A DNA stretch of 64,000 nucleotides from Magicicada septendecula (GCA_034769895.1 CM068373.1:199682134-199746133); one strand, 5' to 3'. Positions 50,081 through 62,422 are shown, numbered from the stretch's first letter. The notes: generated by a model from the sequence alone, not told the origin. Made by a program: numbers and translations.

Positions 50081-51910
50081 GATAAGGCTAATCGAGCAAA
50101 AGCAGGAGTATCGATTTTACTAAATAAAAATTTCACAAAGTACCTGAAAAGCTGGGAGAAAATAAATGAAAATATTTAAAAGCTAAAATTTTGAGGAAAT
50201 GTTATGAACTATTAATAATATTCATATACGCCCAACAGATATCTCAAAAAATGATGTAAGGACAAATTTATGAGACACTGACAGGAGCAATATACAGTAT
50301 TAGGGTTTCACTGAACAAACAGAAAATCGAAAAAAGAAATCAGATTTTTGAAGGATACGGAGAAGTAGCGACCGATGATAGCGGTAAAGGCTTACAGATT
50401 TCTGTCAACAAGAGGATCTTCGTAACGTGTATGGATTTTACAGTCGCAAAGAACACGTAGACCCGCGGTCTAAAATCCGTTATAGATTATGTAATATGTA
50501 AACCAAACGAAACTACATTTTGACAATGTGAAAATTTGACAAAAGGCACTTTCTTATAGTAATTCTACATACACTATTTTGAAAACTCTAACAAACGACG
50601 AAGCAAACTGAGATACAAACACTAATAAACATAGGCGAACAAATTTAGCTGGATTTAAAGATAAATCTACAATATTTTTGTATAAATTTTAGCTTTGAAA
50701 AAAGTGAGGGAAGTGTATTATTTATAAGCAATATATACAACGATATTGTCAATACTATTCATGAGAGATAGCAGAGACATAACAACAAAAAATAGAAAAT
50801 GGACAGAAAATACAATGTGGGGAAATTGTTTGAATACCTAGACATATATAAAGTGTCAACAAAATCGCGGGAAGCTTAGGGAATTATAAACAATTTTTAA
50901 AAAACAATACAGAAATAGGAAACACATTTAACTTAATTAGAGGACTGGGTCCAGTATTACGAAAGATTACTTACAGAAGAAAAAGAAAGTTTCTTATCAC
51001 GTAACAAAGAAAATATTCACAATCTGCCCCCAACTGGTGAGGATTACGAAGAAACGAAATAACTCCTGGAAAGGTAAACAAAATTACCGCATATATAAAA
51101 AGTGGAAAAGATTCAGGGATATGAGGAGTATGCTTAATACTGATAAAATATACATCTTAGGTGCTGTTTCAACTCATAGCATACGTGTTTACCCTTTTCC
51201 TTACAAAAAAAGAATTGTCTTTCGTATGGATGGCTTCATATATGAGTAAATTTACAAAAAGTTGATAGAAAGAAATGTTCTACCTACCGTGGAATCAGAG
51301 ATAAAAGTAGTCTTTCTAGAATATACGGGAAAGCTATTAAACAACGCATAGAGCAACATTTTGAAGACGTTGAAAAACAAAGTGAGTTCAGGGAAGATAG
51401 ATGCTGTGTAAACAGAACCTTTACTCCGAAGCAGTCGAAACAAGACTAGCGCATAAGATGCAACCCACACTTTTTCATTTACTTGATTAAAACCAACGAC
51501 AGTGTCGCCGTTATGAACTTATAACTATGGAGGAAGCAGGTAACAAAAGTATTTACGTAAAAATCAGTCCAGAAATTGTATATATAAAAATGTACAAGAG
51601 TAAAATTTGGAAATAAATTCTCTAAGGAAATAAGCGTTACAAGACGTGTCAAACAGGAATGTTGTATTTTTCATACTCTTTTTGAAATATATTTAAAAGA
51701 AGTACTTAAATATTAGCAAGAACGTGTCAAAAATATGGTCGTGTCAATTAGAGATGAAAGTATTTTTACTCTTAATTTTTTCGACGACCGAGTGTTCTTA
51801 TCAGAAGACGAGACAGACTTCGACTACATGCTAAGAATATTACATGAGGAATACGAAACGTGGGCCATCACAATAAATCTGTCATAAACAGAATTCCTGG
51901 TCATTAGCTT
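50081..51910 (+). pseudogene. Ancient decayed LINE (endonuclease and RT)
   Basis: No long frame survives, but LINE motifs can be read in order across shifting frames. From 50083: KANRAKAGVSILLNKNFTKY and LKSWEKINENI (APE endonuclease). Near 50353: EGYGEVATDDSGKGLQISVN. Near 50480: IDYVICK, the I-D-Y/H-I-L block. From 51276: CSTYRGIRDKSSLSRIYGKA, then SEFREDRCCVNRTFTPKQ (RT fingers). Near 51630: VTRRVKQECCIFHTLFEIYL (motif B region). Near 51775: FTLNFFDDRVFLSEDETDF (motif C, FFDD in place of YADD). From about 51845: EEYETWAITINLS. Many stops and shifts show that it is much older than the LINE at 28.5 kb. It is of the RTE-like or a related clade. Confidence 0.65.
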
Positions 51911-54757
51911 ATCTTTGCTCTTTTATAAATGCAGTTTAATGACACACAAAATTTTGAAAATATTTACTTATATCATGTAAGTAGCATGGTGTCAATAGCA
52001 CCTAAGCTGGAAATGAAATGTAGTTAGATGCCCTCTAACATAAGAGCTTGTCCTTTTGTGGCATAAACTCTGTTTTTGCATGTTTATTTCTAATACCCAC
52101 GTCTTGTGTTCTTCAATGAGTTGTTAATTATACCTATGAGCATCTACCAGTACACTTGGGCTATACGTACCTGATGGTCTGCAAACATGGGCTACTATGT
52201 ACTAGATATGTACGTATGATACGTAGTCTATCTATGGTGGTATCTACGAGAAGGTGGCAAAGTCTAATCTTAACAGTCTAAACAGCACTCGGAAACCGAG
52301 CTCCTGGGATCCACACGCAAACGCTGTCCAAGTAGTCAAATCTAAAAACTCTCATTAATTAAATTCCTGCTTCAACATTTACAACAAGTCAGCATGGCGT
52401 AAACTTGAAGTAATATTTTGTGTCCAAGTTAGACACAGGACATGCAATATGCTAGTAATAGGTATCTATAGCATAGAAGTACTAGCGCAATGACCCCATG
52501 CTTCTTTCATTACTTAAAAAGCAGACGAAAGCAATATGTTGAGGCTCGTTTTTGGAGTCGTTGTTTAGTTTAACTCAGGTAATTTGTTTGAAATACACAG
52601 GTCAACAGACAACGTGTCCAGTCGAGGACGGCTGCTTATGTCTAGTTACCATTACAGAACGTCTGCTTAATGTTTCAAGTAATTAAAAATTTATCTGCGT
52701 CTGTAACACATTGATTACAGTGGCGTGTTTTATACGCGGTACAATTAACTTCACAGACCGTCTGTAGTAACACATTAAGTAACTGGCAGTATCTCCTGGT
52801 TTAATAAAGTGCACTAAATTCTCGACTGCACTGCAGAGACACCAAAGTGAACTTTACTGTTGCAACGTTTTATGAGTTAGTTTTCAGTGCTGTCCCCGAC
52901 GCGTCATGGACTTAATTAAAGTTTCCAGAAGGATCCCTTGTACAATATATTTTGCTGTATATATTGCGAGTTAAACCTATTGGTATAGACTTTGATACAT
53001 ACGGTTTATAAGCTACTGATAAGGCTACATTTATTTTACAAAAGAAAGGCAATTTCAAATTTAATGTGCCAAGGCGAAAAAAAAATTCTTGAAGAAAACT
53101 TTTCTAAAATAGTCTTTGAAAAAAAATTCATAGTTTCTTAACATCACAAATGGTATAATCAAACGGGAATATACACAATGTTATACACTTGTATATATAC
53201 CATACACATATTCAGTTCTACACTGAATATTGAAAATGTGTAGCGCTGAACGAATGAAATTAACTTTATGTTTTTGTTTTACTTACAGACCACAATATTA
53301 ATTTTTTACGCTTACACAAGGTAAAAGGAATGTGTAAACAAGAGTAAAATATTCGGGTTGGTACTTTTAAGAATATTTGTGGCAACGATTAATTTAATGA
53401 TTTTTACAATCTTAATTTGCGTTTTTCTTTTGATAGAAAGAAGTAAGCTTCAATAAATGATTTTGTTAATAATCAGTTTTGTTTGAGTCTAAAATAAATA
53501 TCCTGTACAATTTATGGAGGCTGAAAATATAATAAAATGGAAAATTAACTTACTCTTTTGTATAATGCTGATAGGGTTCAAGATCGAAGTAGGAGTGTTA
53601 CATTATGCTAGCCGAATAATATACCTACTACTATGATAAACAGACTAAGCCCACACCTAAACCATATTTAATTACTCCTTGTTTTAAAGGTTACATGGAT
53701 TAAATTTTATAAACGTTTGCTTAAGGTGTTAGTCTGTTGACTGTTCAGCCACTCGGTCATAATGCAGACATCAGTTTTACATAAAATCGGTTTGTGTGAC
53801 AAAACATGCAGTGTATGACACAGTATAGAGTAATGCGACAACAACACAGTTTGCATAAATCGTCTTTACTTATTAATTAACTCGTTACAACTACCAAACT
53901 GTATAATGTACTGTGTGTAACTATAAGTCAAACTGCTGTTTAATTATGGAAATAAATGACTCGTTTAAAGTGACAGGAAACAATGAGCATCCATAAATGA
54001 GTTACGTTGCGGCCTGCAGGCGACAACATTTACAACAGTTCATAATAAATTTCCCGCGGGATAACTACGGCTATTTCAACACGTACGTATAATGCAAATC
54101 CGCCGGGTTAACAAAGAACTATAATGCCGCTACTATAGCCTAAATGTTTGTGTTTGTGCATAGTGTTTTGTCTGTTGGGTACTTCGGTAAAATACAGTTT
54201 TCAGATCAATAAATTCTTAAAAAAAGTTGCTGTCGTTTTGATTTAAAGTCAACTGATAAAATAATTCTGCTTCTGTAGTAATAAGTAAAATACTGTATTG
54301 TTCAATCTGAATATAAAATGAAGAAAGTATGCAAAACTCAGAAAATTTCACGTCTTTATAACTTGCGACGGGGACACATGGTTATAATCACTATTATTTA
54401 TAATGTGCATTATGGGAAATGCATATAATGGGAAAATATTTTTTGATCTTGTTTCTTATGTAATTTTGTTTTATATAAATGAAATGTATATACTTTATAG
54501 GCTTACAAATATAAATGTAAGAAAAAGAAATATAAATATTAATAAAATATGTAAAAAGTAAGTACAATTATCTTCAAAGTAATGTGTACAGCACTGAGGT
54601 AGGACTTAAACATTTGAATAGAAAGGAGAGTAGTAACTGAAAGAATGTAATCAAGTTCTTGGAGCTGAGAGGAACTTCAGGAAGATTTATGTAGTCTCAC
54701 GGTAGCGCAGCAATGTTAACGGATTTAGGTAAAAACTGGAGACAAAGATGTAAAATA
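51911..54757. other. AT-rich spacer without a recognisable gene
   Basis: The first few hundred bases may be the eroded 3' end of the LINE at 50.1-51.9 kb. Nothing else was recognised. Confidence 0.5.
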
Positions 54758-55295
54758 TCGTTACGACAGTCGTACGAATCGTAGTGTTGTTCATTGGAAA
54801 CAGGAAAAATTAAAACACTAATGAAGCCACAAAATACAACTATAATTATAACAACTCTTAGAAATCAACAAAGGCACTCTCATACAATTATTTATGTTAT
54901 ATTTTTCCTACACATAAGAATAAATGTCACTCTATTACAGTTTCGTACTAAGTAAAATAACCACAAGTCACAATATCAATCACTACGAATTGCACTTGTA
55001 ATATCCCCAGGCCTTCACTGAAACTGGTCGGTTAGAAATCCAAGAATTATACTTCATCCGTCTGACATTGAAACGATATAGCAGCCTAGATGTCAGTAGA
55101 ACAGACGTAAAAATTGAGTAGTTACAACCACGTTAAAACTCATTAGAAACTGTGTCAATGTTCGATCTTGAAGAGTGTCGAGCAGAATGATTGCGAAACG
55201 TCTTGAAGCAGCTCGAAAGTGACGTAATCTTCGCGGGTAAATGTCATATAATTATCTTTTATCTCACGGAGCAATACACACTCATGTCAGCACAG
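54758..55295 (-). mobile_element. Diverged solo-LTR-like repeat, copy D
   Basis: This region lines up with copy A: cgttacgacagtcgtacgaa matches the ttacgacggtctact end, then ggaaacagg...acactaatgaagccac, and later tgtcatataattatcttt followed by atctcacggagcaat matches the tgtcacgtaattgtccttca end. It has many more differences than copies A to C, so it is an old copy or a related subfamily. Confidence 0.45.
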
Positions 55296-55941
55296 TAGGA
55301 TAGATGAATATCAAGAGTAACAGATTGAATGAAAAAGTAGAAGAGAGAGACACTCGGGGGCCAAGGTAGATGTGGAAGATGCAAAAGAAAAATTGCATTT
55401 ATAAGTATACAGATATGTGTGTGCAGATGCAAGGTTTTATTAAAAGTTTCATCAAATTTTGTATTTTTAATGTTAGCAGTATTCGATTAAGGAAGTTTTT
55501 ATGTAATCCTGCCACATGTGTTTGTAGGAGTTATCTAAATTTTTGCTTCCATTGCCTAGTTTACATATAACTGCTCCTACGTAACACACACTTACACCTT
55601 TTCATATAAACACACCTACGTAAGGTGTGTTTAGTGGTAATCATGTACTAGGTACTTTTAAAATCTTACTAAAGAACATGGATTAAATTTCATACAAACA
55701 ATGAGAGATAAAATGTAATGTATTATATAATTTGATAATATTTTGCACAATGCTTTTGGTAAGTCTAGTGTGCATGAACGATCTCATAAAAAATATGGTA
55801 TGAATTCTTGCAAGTCAGTATAAAACTTTGAAGGATAGTAGTAGAAAGAAAATCGTGGTATTCTCTTTCATGACTTTTTATCGTAAGCAAAGGTTAGTCT
55901 ACTACGATTAATATAAGAGCAACATTTTTATATTTCACATC
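55296..55941. other. AT-rich spacer without a recognisable gene
   Basis: No gene recognised; ends at the BEL target site. Confidence 0.5.
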
Positions 55942-55946
55942 GCATC

Positions 55947-56456
55947 TGGACAGTAATGTGGTAATTTTCGCATTAATAGGTTGGCTAATCTGTATTTTCT
56001 GAAATTGCTTATCATTTTTATACAAACGACACAGTTGTCCGAGCTACGGCTGGCGGCAGACGTCATTACGTTTGCTCGCTTGTTCTGTCATCATGATTTT
56101 TCTTGTCTTCAGACAATCATTGTAGGCCTTAGGCCACAACACATATTGCATACTTGCAATAAATTAGCAATACATTGCTAATTCTTTTTCATGTAGCTTG
56201 AGTGCCGCGTACTCGCGCCTCAAGTCTTACGACAATTCATACGACATTCGTCTAGGCCTTAGGCCTTAACATTTTAATCTGAGTGTCGCACATTTGCGCC
56301 TCATCTAACATGTAGCGTTTTTAACGACTACTCCACTATCGTCATTATTCTGCATCCTGGCAATAGCACCACAAACAGCATTCTTCCTATAGAACATTTT
56401 TGGTACACACGTGCCGATCTCAACATTTTTAGGTCCACTCGGACCGGATCTCAACA
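55947..56456 (+). repeat. 5' LTR of the BEL/Pao element (510 bp)
   Basis: It begins TGGACAGTAATGTGG and ends ATCTCAACA. It matches the 3' LTR closely but lacks about 91 bp that the 3' LTR has at about 62206-62296. That stretch contains the AATAAA signal. If U3-R-U5 was originally the same in both, the 5' copy has lost its poly(A) signal. Confidence 0.85.
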
Positions 56457-56462
56457 TTTTTT

Positions 56463-56480
56463 TGGTCGCTCCGTGCCTGG
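56463..56480 (+). other. Primer-binding-site candidate of the BEL/Pao element
   Basis: After the LTR end and a tttttt spacer the sequence reads TGGTCGCTCCGTGCCTGG. It starts with TGG (complement of tRNA CCA) and is followed by ATTCG, like the complement of a T-arm. The tRNA is not assigned. Confidence 0.65.
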
Positions 56481-56777
56481 ATTCGTCATTCACCTCTTGC
56501 AACTTAACAGCGGTTTTCATCATTTTTCTGCCTCAATTTCTGGACATCACGGGCGATTCAGCATATTAGCTAATCCGACAGTCTAGGGACTTACTCAGAA
56601 TTTCTTTCATCGCCATTGAGCCTCGTGACGACATCACTGCAAGAACATCCATGTGCTAGCGTCTGCACTCCAGTTTAAGCAGTCATCTCACCGGTCTGTG
56701 TGTTTGCCATCTTCTCCACGGCCTCGACGCTCCAGGACATCGCATACCAGGTACCACATCATTAACAGGTGCGTATA

Positions 56778-57771
56778 ATGGCTGAAGAAGGCCTCAAAGT
56801 GTTCGTCAGAAAGAGAGGAGGCTTAAAGTCTGCCATAGTGCGAATTACTTCGGCTATCATTAACTTTGACAAAAACACTAACACCAAACATTTTTTAACA
56901 GTTAGACTTGAAAGTCTAAAACGTTTGGCAACAAAATACGATGAGGTACAGTCCGAAATTGAACTCATTTCTAAAGACATAAACGCTGCTCAAGAAGACC
57001 GAATTGAGGTTGAAGAGCTGTTATTTTCAACAGAAGCCAATATCTTGCAATTGATAGAAAGCTTCAACGTTTAGACTGTATCTCCCGTATTAAAAAGCAA
57101 TATGCAACTAAAACCGATAAGTTTGCCCTGCTTCACAGGCAATATCTTAGAATGGCAGCATTTCTACTCAATATTTCTGGACTTGGTGCAGGTCAGATCT
57201 GATTTAACGACAGTGCAGAAATTACATTATTTGTATTCGTCTCTGAAAAATGAGCCGCTAGATTTAATTAACGCATTACCTATTTGTAACGAAAACTATT
57301 CGATAGCGTTGAGTTTGCTGTCCGCTAGGTATGACAACAAATTCATACTAGCTAAGTATTATATTCAAAATTTACTTGAAGTAAAGTCAACAATTAAGGA
57401 CTCTGTCCAAAGTTTGGCAGAATTCATAAATACGATAACGTCTTCCGTTAATTCACTGGCGGCCATGCAACTGTCAGTAGATTCATTCGAGCTTATCACT
57501 GTGCAATTATTGTCAGCAAAACTGGATCATACCACGTTTAAATTATGGAAGGAGTCTATAGACCCCGATAATCTTCCTAACTTTCAAAGCTTCACTCACT
57601 TTTTAAACGCACGTAGACAGTTGCTAGAAAATACACTGCCTATCGATGCCGGACAGCAGCTCAACAAGCTAAGTTTAAGATTCAATAATAAATCTGACAA
57701 ACATAAATCACGAAACGCTGCTGGCAGCACTGCATTTAAAAGTTATCACTCAGCGTCAAATAATTATTCAT
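56778..57771 (+). pseudogene. gag: BEL/Pao Gag (DUF1759-type), interrupted
   Basis: The ATG at 56778 starts MAEEGLKVFVRKRGGLKSAI; an upstream GTG in frame is ignored. The first ~98 residues form a helical, coiled-coil-like N-terminus. A TAG at 57072-57074 stops it, and nine codons later the same frame resumes with MQLKPISLPCFTGNILEWQH. The L-P-x-F-x-G-x-x-x-E-W-x-x-F pattern is the signature of the DUF1759 gag domain of BEL/Pao elements. It continues FYSIFLDLVQVRSDLTTVQK to FLNARRQLLENTL. It is broken at 57771 by the 209-bp insertion. Gag would form the particle that packages the element RNA. Confidence 0.88.
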
Positions 57772-57980
57772 TATTTTGTATGGTTTACGTGGACTGAGTT
57801 CTATCATACTCATTTTGTTATGTGTTGATGTGTTTTAATTATTATATTCTTGACACGTTCGTTATGAACTAGAAGAGAAAACAATTTTACCTGATGATGG
57901 GAACGTGTTCCCGAAACATGTCGTAAGACATCAAAGACGTAGTCGCAGCACGGATAAAGAAAAAGGTATTTATTAATTTC
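57772..57980 (+). mobile_element. 209-bp insertion in gag with a hammerhead-like core
   Basis: The flanking gag sequence aattattcat is duplicated at 57762-57771 and 57981-57990, so the insert is 209 bp and the net gain is 219 bp (73 codons, frame kept but stops inside). The insert contains CTGATGA (57891-57897), GGGAAC gt GTTCCC, then GAAA (57913-57916) and ATGTC gtaa GACAT C. This is a hammerhead-ribozyme-like order with a strong stem II and a GNRA-type loop on stem III, as in Penelope-like elements. It resembles the fold-back at 42.3 kb. Stem I is not obvious, and the first base pairs of stem III are imperfect. Confidence 0.65.
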
Positions 57981-57983
57981 AAT

Positions 57984-60614
57984 TATTCATGCTTGTGCTG
58001 TAAATCTAATCATCCAATTTACATGTGTGATAAATTTCGTGCACTAAGCACATAAGAACGAGGACAATTTATATTAAATCATAAACTCTGTACAAATTGT
58101 TTAAGACCAGATCATTTTTCATCAAATTGTAAGATCAAACAATCATGTAAGATCTGTTCAAAACGACACCATACATTGCTACACATAAATAATGTGTCAA
58201 AACCAGGTTCTGCCAGCAGCAGCAACTATTGCTCACTTAAATTACAGTCTACAAACAATGTTCTCTTATCAACAGCACTTGTGTTTGTCATCGATCGGGC
58301 TGGCAACAGACAACTCGCAAGAGTTCTATTGGATGCTGGGTCACAAGTAAATTTTTGTACGGAACCATTTGCTAAGAAATTACGGCTTAACTTGACTGAA
58401 TCTAACATACCGATTACAGGTATTAATAATGCCGCGTGTTGTGCCACTAACTTGGCGTCTATACGCAATATTTCTCGCTATCAAAGATTTAGCTTCCAAG
58501 CAACATGCCCGGTCTTATCTGCATTAACCCATAAACTGCCAGCACAATCTTTCGACATAAATCAGTTTAACATCCCAGATAACATTTTCCTCGCCGATCC
58601 ACATTTCAACATATCAGCTGATATCGATATACTTTTAGGATCGCTATTTTACTTAGATTTAATTTTACCTAACAAATATGTAAGGGGTTCTCATTTCCCT
58701 ATTACACAAGAAACAAAGTTAGGCTATATTCTAGCCGGCAATCTGACCAAACACTGCCGTTATAAGGGTCCTGCTGTTTCGTTCCTGGCTAGGAACAACG
58801 ACAGTCAAATTCTGGCGTCTCTCGAGAAATATTGGGAGACCGAAACTATCCATGATAATGCACCCATTAGTAACGATTCAGCTTGTGAGGAGCATTTCGT
58901 TAAGTCTATTCATCGCAATCAAGAGGGTAGGTTCGTTGTTTCCCTACCATTTAAGTCTAACAATCCCCAGTTGGGTGAGTCCTATGCTACCGCTTGTTTG
59001 TCTCAATCTTCCGAGTCCAATCTTTTTCCAACATTTTTACCTTCTAATTTGTCGTCTCCTGAATTCACTGCGGAGGAGAAACAAACCCCCAAACTTTCTA
59101 TAATGTCTACCTTATTCATTGATCTTTCAAATGACTTTTCTTCGTTGCACCGTCTGACTCGCGTATACGCTTACTGCTTTCGATTCATCAAAAATATTAG
59201 ACTCTCCAGTGCTGAGAAAATTTCGGGCGCTCTTACCCCCGTTGAAATTCATTCCACTCTTAATTTTTTCATAAAACAATCTCAGTCGATCCACTTCGCT
59301 GCCGAGATTAATTGTCTTCGTAATGGGTCTTCTGCCTCTATTAGGAGTAAGTTGTCTTCTCTCGACCCGTTTCTTGACGAGTCTGGCGTAATACGCGTCG
59401 GCGGGCGCTTACAGCAGTCGCAACTACCTTATGACAATAAGCATCCTATTGTCTTGCATCCATCGGCTCATATTACTCGCCTTATTATTGAACGCGAACA
59501 CGTTCGTCTACTCCACGCTGGTGCTCAACTCGTGCATCACTCACTTCGTCAACGTTGGTGGATCATTAACGCCAAGATAGTCATTCGCTCCATCATTCGT
59601 AGATGCGTCAAGTGTCTCAGGTTTAGTGCCAAACATCAGGTTCAGAGGCTTGGTATTCTGCCATCTCCTAGGGTCACTCCTTCGCGGCCGTTTCTATTCT
59701 GCGCAGTTGACTATGGTGGTCCCTTCATGATTCGTCATGGCGGGCAGAAATCTAGGACTCTGTCAAAATCATATGTGTCTTTGTTCATCTGCTTGGCAAC
59801 CAGGGCCATTCATTTGGAATTGGTTTCCGACCTTACGGCCAACGCGTTTATAGCTGCCTTACGTCGTTTCATGTCCCGTAGGGACATACCCAGCCAGTTA
59901 TATTCTGATAATAGCACGAACTTTAGGAAGGCCCGCAATGTTTTGCATGACCTTTACAATCTTTGGCATAATAAAGATGCCACCTCATCAATCCAATCCT
60001 TTATGACCTCTCAGGGTATTACATGATCATTTATTCCGCCCTCATCACCTCATTTTGGTGGTCTTTGTGAGAGCGGTATAAAGAGTTTAAATTATCATTT
60101 GCGCCGCGTGGTAGGCAAGTCTATACTCACCTTCGAGGAGTTTACGACAGTTTTGTCTCAGATAGAGGCATGTCTAAACTCACGTCCATTATTTGCCATT
60201 TCATCGGATGTAAACGATCCGGTGCCACTTACACCTGGCCATTTTTTGATTTGCGCACCATTAACGGCGTTTCCTGATCCAGACTTATCTCACGTTCCCA
60301 TTTCTCGTCTTGGACGTTGGCAACTTCTCCAGAAGTTTGTCCAAGTCATTTGGAAAGCTTGGTCTCGCGACTACTTACATCAACTACAACAACGTCACAA
60401 ATGGAAATTCGCCAAAGATAACGTTTCCATTGGTGACCTGGTTTTACTGATTGAGGATAACTTACCTCCATTAGCGTGGAAATTTGGTGTAATTACCGCC
60501 ACATTTCCCGGCCCAGACAACTTAATTAGAGTAGTTGACGTTCGCACGCCTACTGGCACCTATCGCCGACCAATTCATAAATTATGTTTGGTCCCTACGA
60601 GGGACGAACAGTAA
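57984..60614 (+). pseudogene. pol: BEL/Pao Pol: knuckles, protease, truncated RT, integrase
   Basis: In the gag frame, CLCCKSNHPIYMCDKFRAL, a TAA at 58053-58055, then LCTNCLRPDHFSSNC form the Cys-His knuckles. Protease (DUF1758 type) has ARVLLDAGSQVNFCTEPFA, with D-A-G where D-S/T-G is usual. The RT N-terminal segment reaches GRFVVSLPFKSNN and LGESYATA near 58990. The frame then passes at once to A17-type C-terminal sequence, skipping the RT core (no YVDD) and RNase H. Integrase follows: a zinc-binding HVRLLHAGAQLVHHSLRQRW and CVKC, core Asp in FCAVDYGGPF, Asp in YSDNSTNF, a TGA at 60024-60026, then PHFGGLCESGIKS with the Glu. The end (60099-60614), with WQLLQKFVQVIWKAWSRDYL, fits DUF5641. 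It stops at 60614. Confidence 0.9.
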
Positions 60615-61821
60615 AAAAAGGAGTTTATTTTCCTTTGTATATATTTGTCAAAAATACATAAATCAGATGTTCTAAGGAGATTTTGTTAGTTATAAGCACC
60701 TTTGTTTTTAGCATAAGCTTTAATTTGTATATTTTTGATTCAGAAACTGTTTGTTTTATTCAAGCAAGTGTCAGTTTATTTAATATGCAAGGCTTCAATT
60801 ATTATTTTGTATTTTCGTGTATGCAACATTTGATTTATGCCTCATGTCTTTGCTTACTATTGTTTTTATGTAAAAATTTTGTTGTAATATTCGCATGGTC
60901 TGCAGCTAGACAAACCATGTATGCATTTTCTCGCACATTTTGTCAATATGTGTGATATTTTGTTACTCTGTGAATTTATTTCTCACAAATGTTCAACACA
61001 TGTGTTACATTTTGTAATTATCTAAACCGATTTCTATTGTATTTATTATGTATAACTTGTATCTATGTAAAACACGTTGTTTTATCAGCATCAACTCTCT
61101 ATAACCATACGCCACGCCTATATTTTTATACTGTATTTTGTATTTGTATTTTGTGATCATGTATTGCACAATTATTATTCATGCTTAATTATGACATACA
61201 TGTCATTACACTTTGTGCTTACAACTATGTATACAACTATTCAACTATGTATAGCTTGTTTTTACATAACAATTTATTGTATATTCCTGAAACATCAGGT
61301 ATAGCATGCATCGTGGAAACTATAAGGCGTCATGCTAAATTTGTCTTTACATGTATAATTTTATAATAATTTTGTTTGTTCATTGTATTCATACTATTGT
61401 TTAGGTCTACTGGCCTTATCTGGTTCAAGATAACCATTACGACTTGCATAAATGTTACAATTTATCGGGCCCATCATGTGATGAGTCACCGATTATTCAT
61501 CATTAAACATTGTCAAACCATGTATTTTCATGTCTTATATTGTTTAATATTGTATACATACAATATATATTGGCAATACATTGCTAATCTTGCATTTATA
61601 CTCAAATGTATAATCAGTGCATAATCAGGTTGCAAGCCGACTTTGGCATGTTCAATTCTTATCATCACTCAGGCTTATCTCTAAACAGTTAATGTCATAA
61701 CTGTTATCTAAGATTTCAAACTCAAGGTTCAATACCACTTGACATTGACTTTATTATTAAGAACTCTGTATTTTTCTATAATAAGTTATTAAAATATATT
61801 AAAAAATCCTTTGATTTTTTG
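60615..61821 (+). other. 3' untranslated region of the BEL/Pao element
   Basis: About 1.2 kb of T-rich sequence lies between the pol stop and the 3' LTR. Short hydrophobic frames (for example 60683-60955) look like translated T-rich DNA and show no env features. The last bases before the LTR (ttttttgcgggcagtaatg) should contain the polypurine tract equivalent. Confidence 0.6.
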
Positions 61822-62422
61822 CGGGCAGTAATGTGGTAATTTTCGCATTAATAGGTTGGCTAATCTGTATTTTCTGAAATTTCTTATCATGTTTATACAA
61901 ACGACACAGTTGTCCGAGCTACGGCTGGCGGCAGACGTCATTACGTTTGCTCGCTTGTTCTATCATCATCATTTTTCTTGTCTTCAGACAATCATTGTAG
62001 GCCTTAGGCCACAACACATATTGCATACTTGCAATAAATTAGCAATACATTGCTAATTCTTTTTCATGTAGCTTGAGTGCCGCGTACTCGCGCCTCAAGT
62101 CTTACGACAATTCATACGACATTTGTCTAGGCCTTAGGCCTTAACATTTTAATCTGAGTGTCGCACATTTGCGCCTCATCTAATATGTAGCGTTTTTAAC
62201 GACTCTGCTTATTAAAATTAAAATCTGTTCAGACTTAGCCAATCTCAACACCATGACTAAGTGTACAACAGAAACTTAAATAAATGTATTATACAGTCCA
62301 CTATCGTCATTATTCTGCATCCTGGCAATAGCACCACAAACAGCATTCTTCCTATAGAACATTTTTGGTACACACGTGCCGATCTCAACATTTTTTAGGT
62401 CCATTCGGACCGGATCTCAACA
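61822..62422 (+). repeat. 3' LTR of the BEL/Pao element (601 bp)
   Basis: It aligns with 55947-56456 except for an extra ~91 bp at about 62206-62296, which carries AATAAA (62279-62284) followed by ttatacag. It ends ATCTCAACA and is followed by the target duplication GCATC. Confidence 0.85.

Larger units (their letters stand above)
55947..62422 (+). mobile_element. BEL/Pao LTR retrotransposon lacking RT and RNase H
   Basis: The 6476-bp element is bounded by GCATC at 55942-55946 and 62423-62427, the 5-bp target duplication expected for BEL/Pao. It has LTRs at both ends, a tRNA primer site candidate 6 nt inside the 5' LTR, and a single gag-pol frame (56778-60614) with Gag, Cys-His knuckles, protease, the start of the RT region, then directly the A17-like region, integrase and a C-terminal DUF5641-type domain. 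The RT core and most of the RNase H section are missing without loss of frame. Lesions are few: three in-frame stops and a 209-bp insertion. It is non-autonomous as it stands. Confidence 0.92.

Noticed and set aside
60683-60955. Possible env remnant after BEL pol
   Set aside because: Hydrophobic residues arise from T-rich DNA; no signal peptide, cleavage site or Cys pattern was seen.
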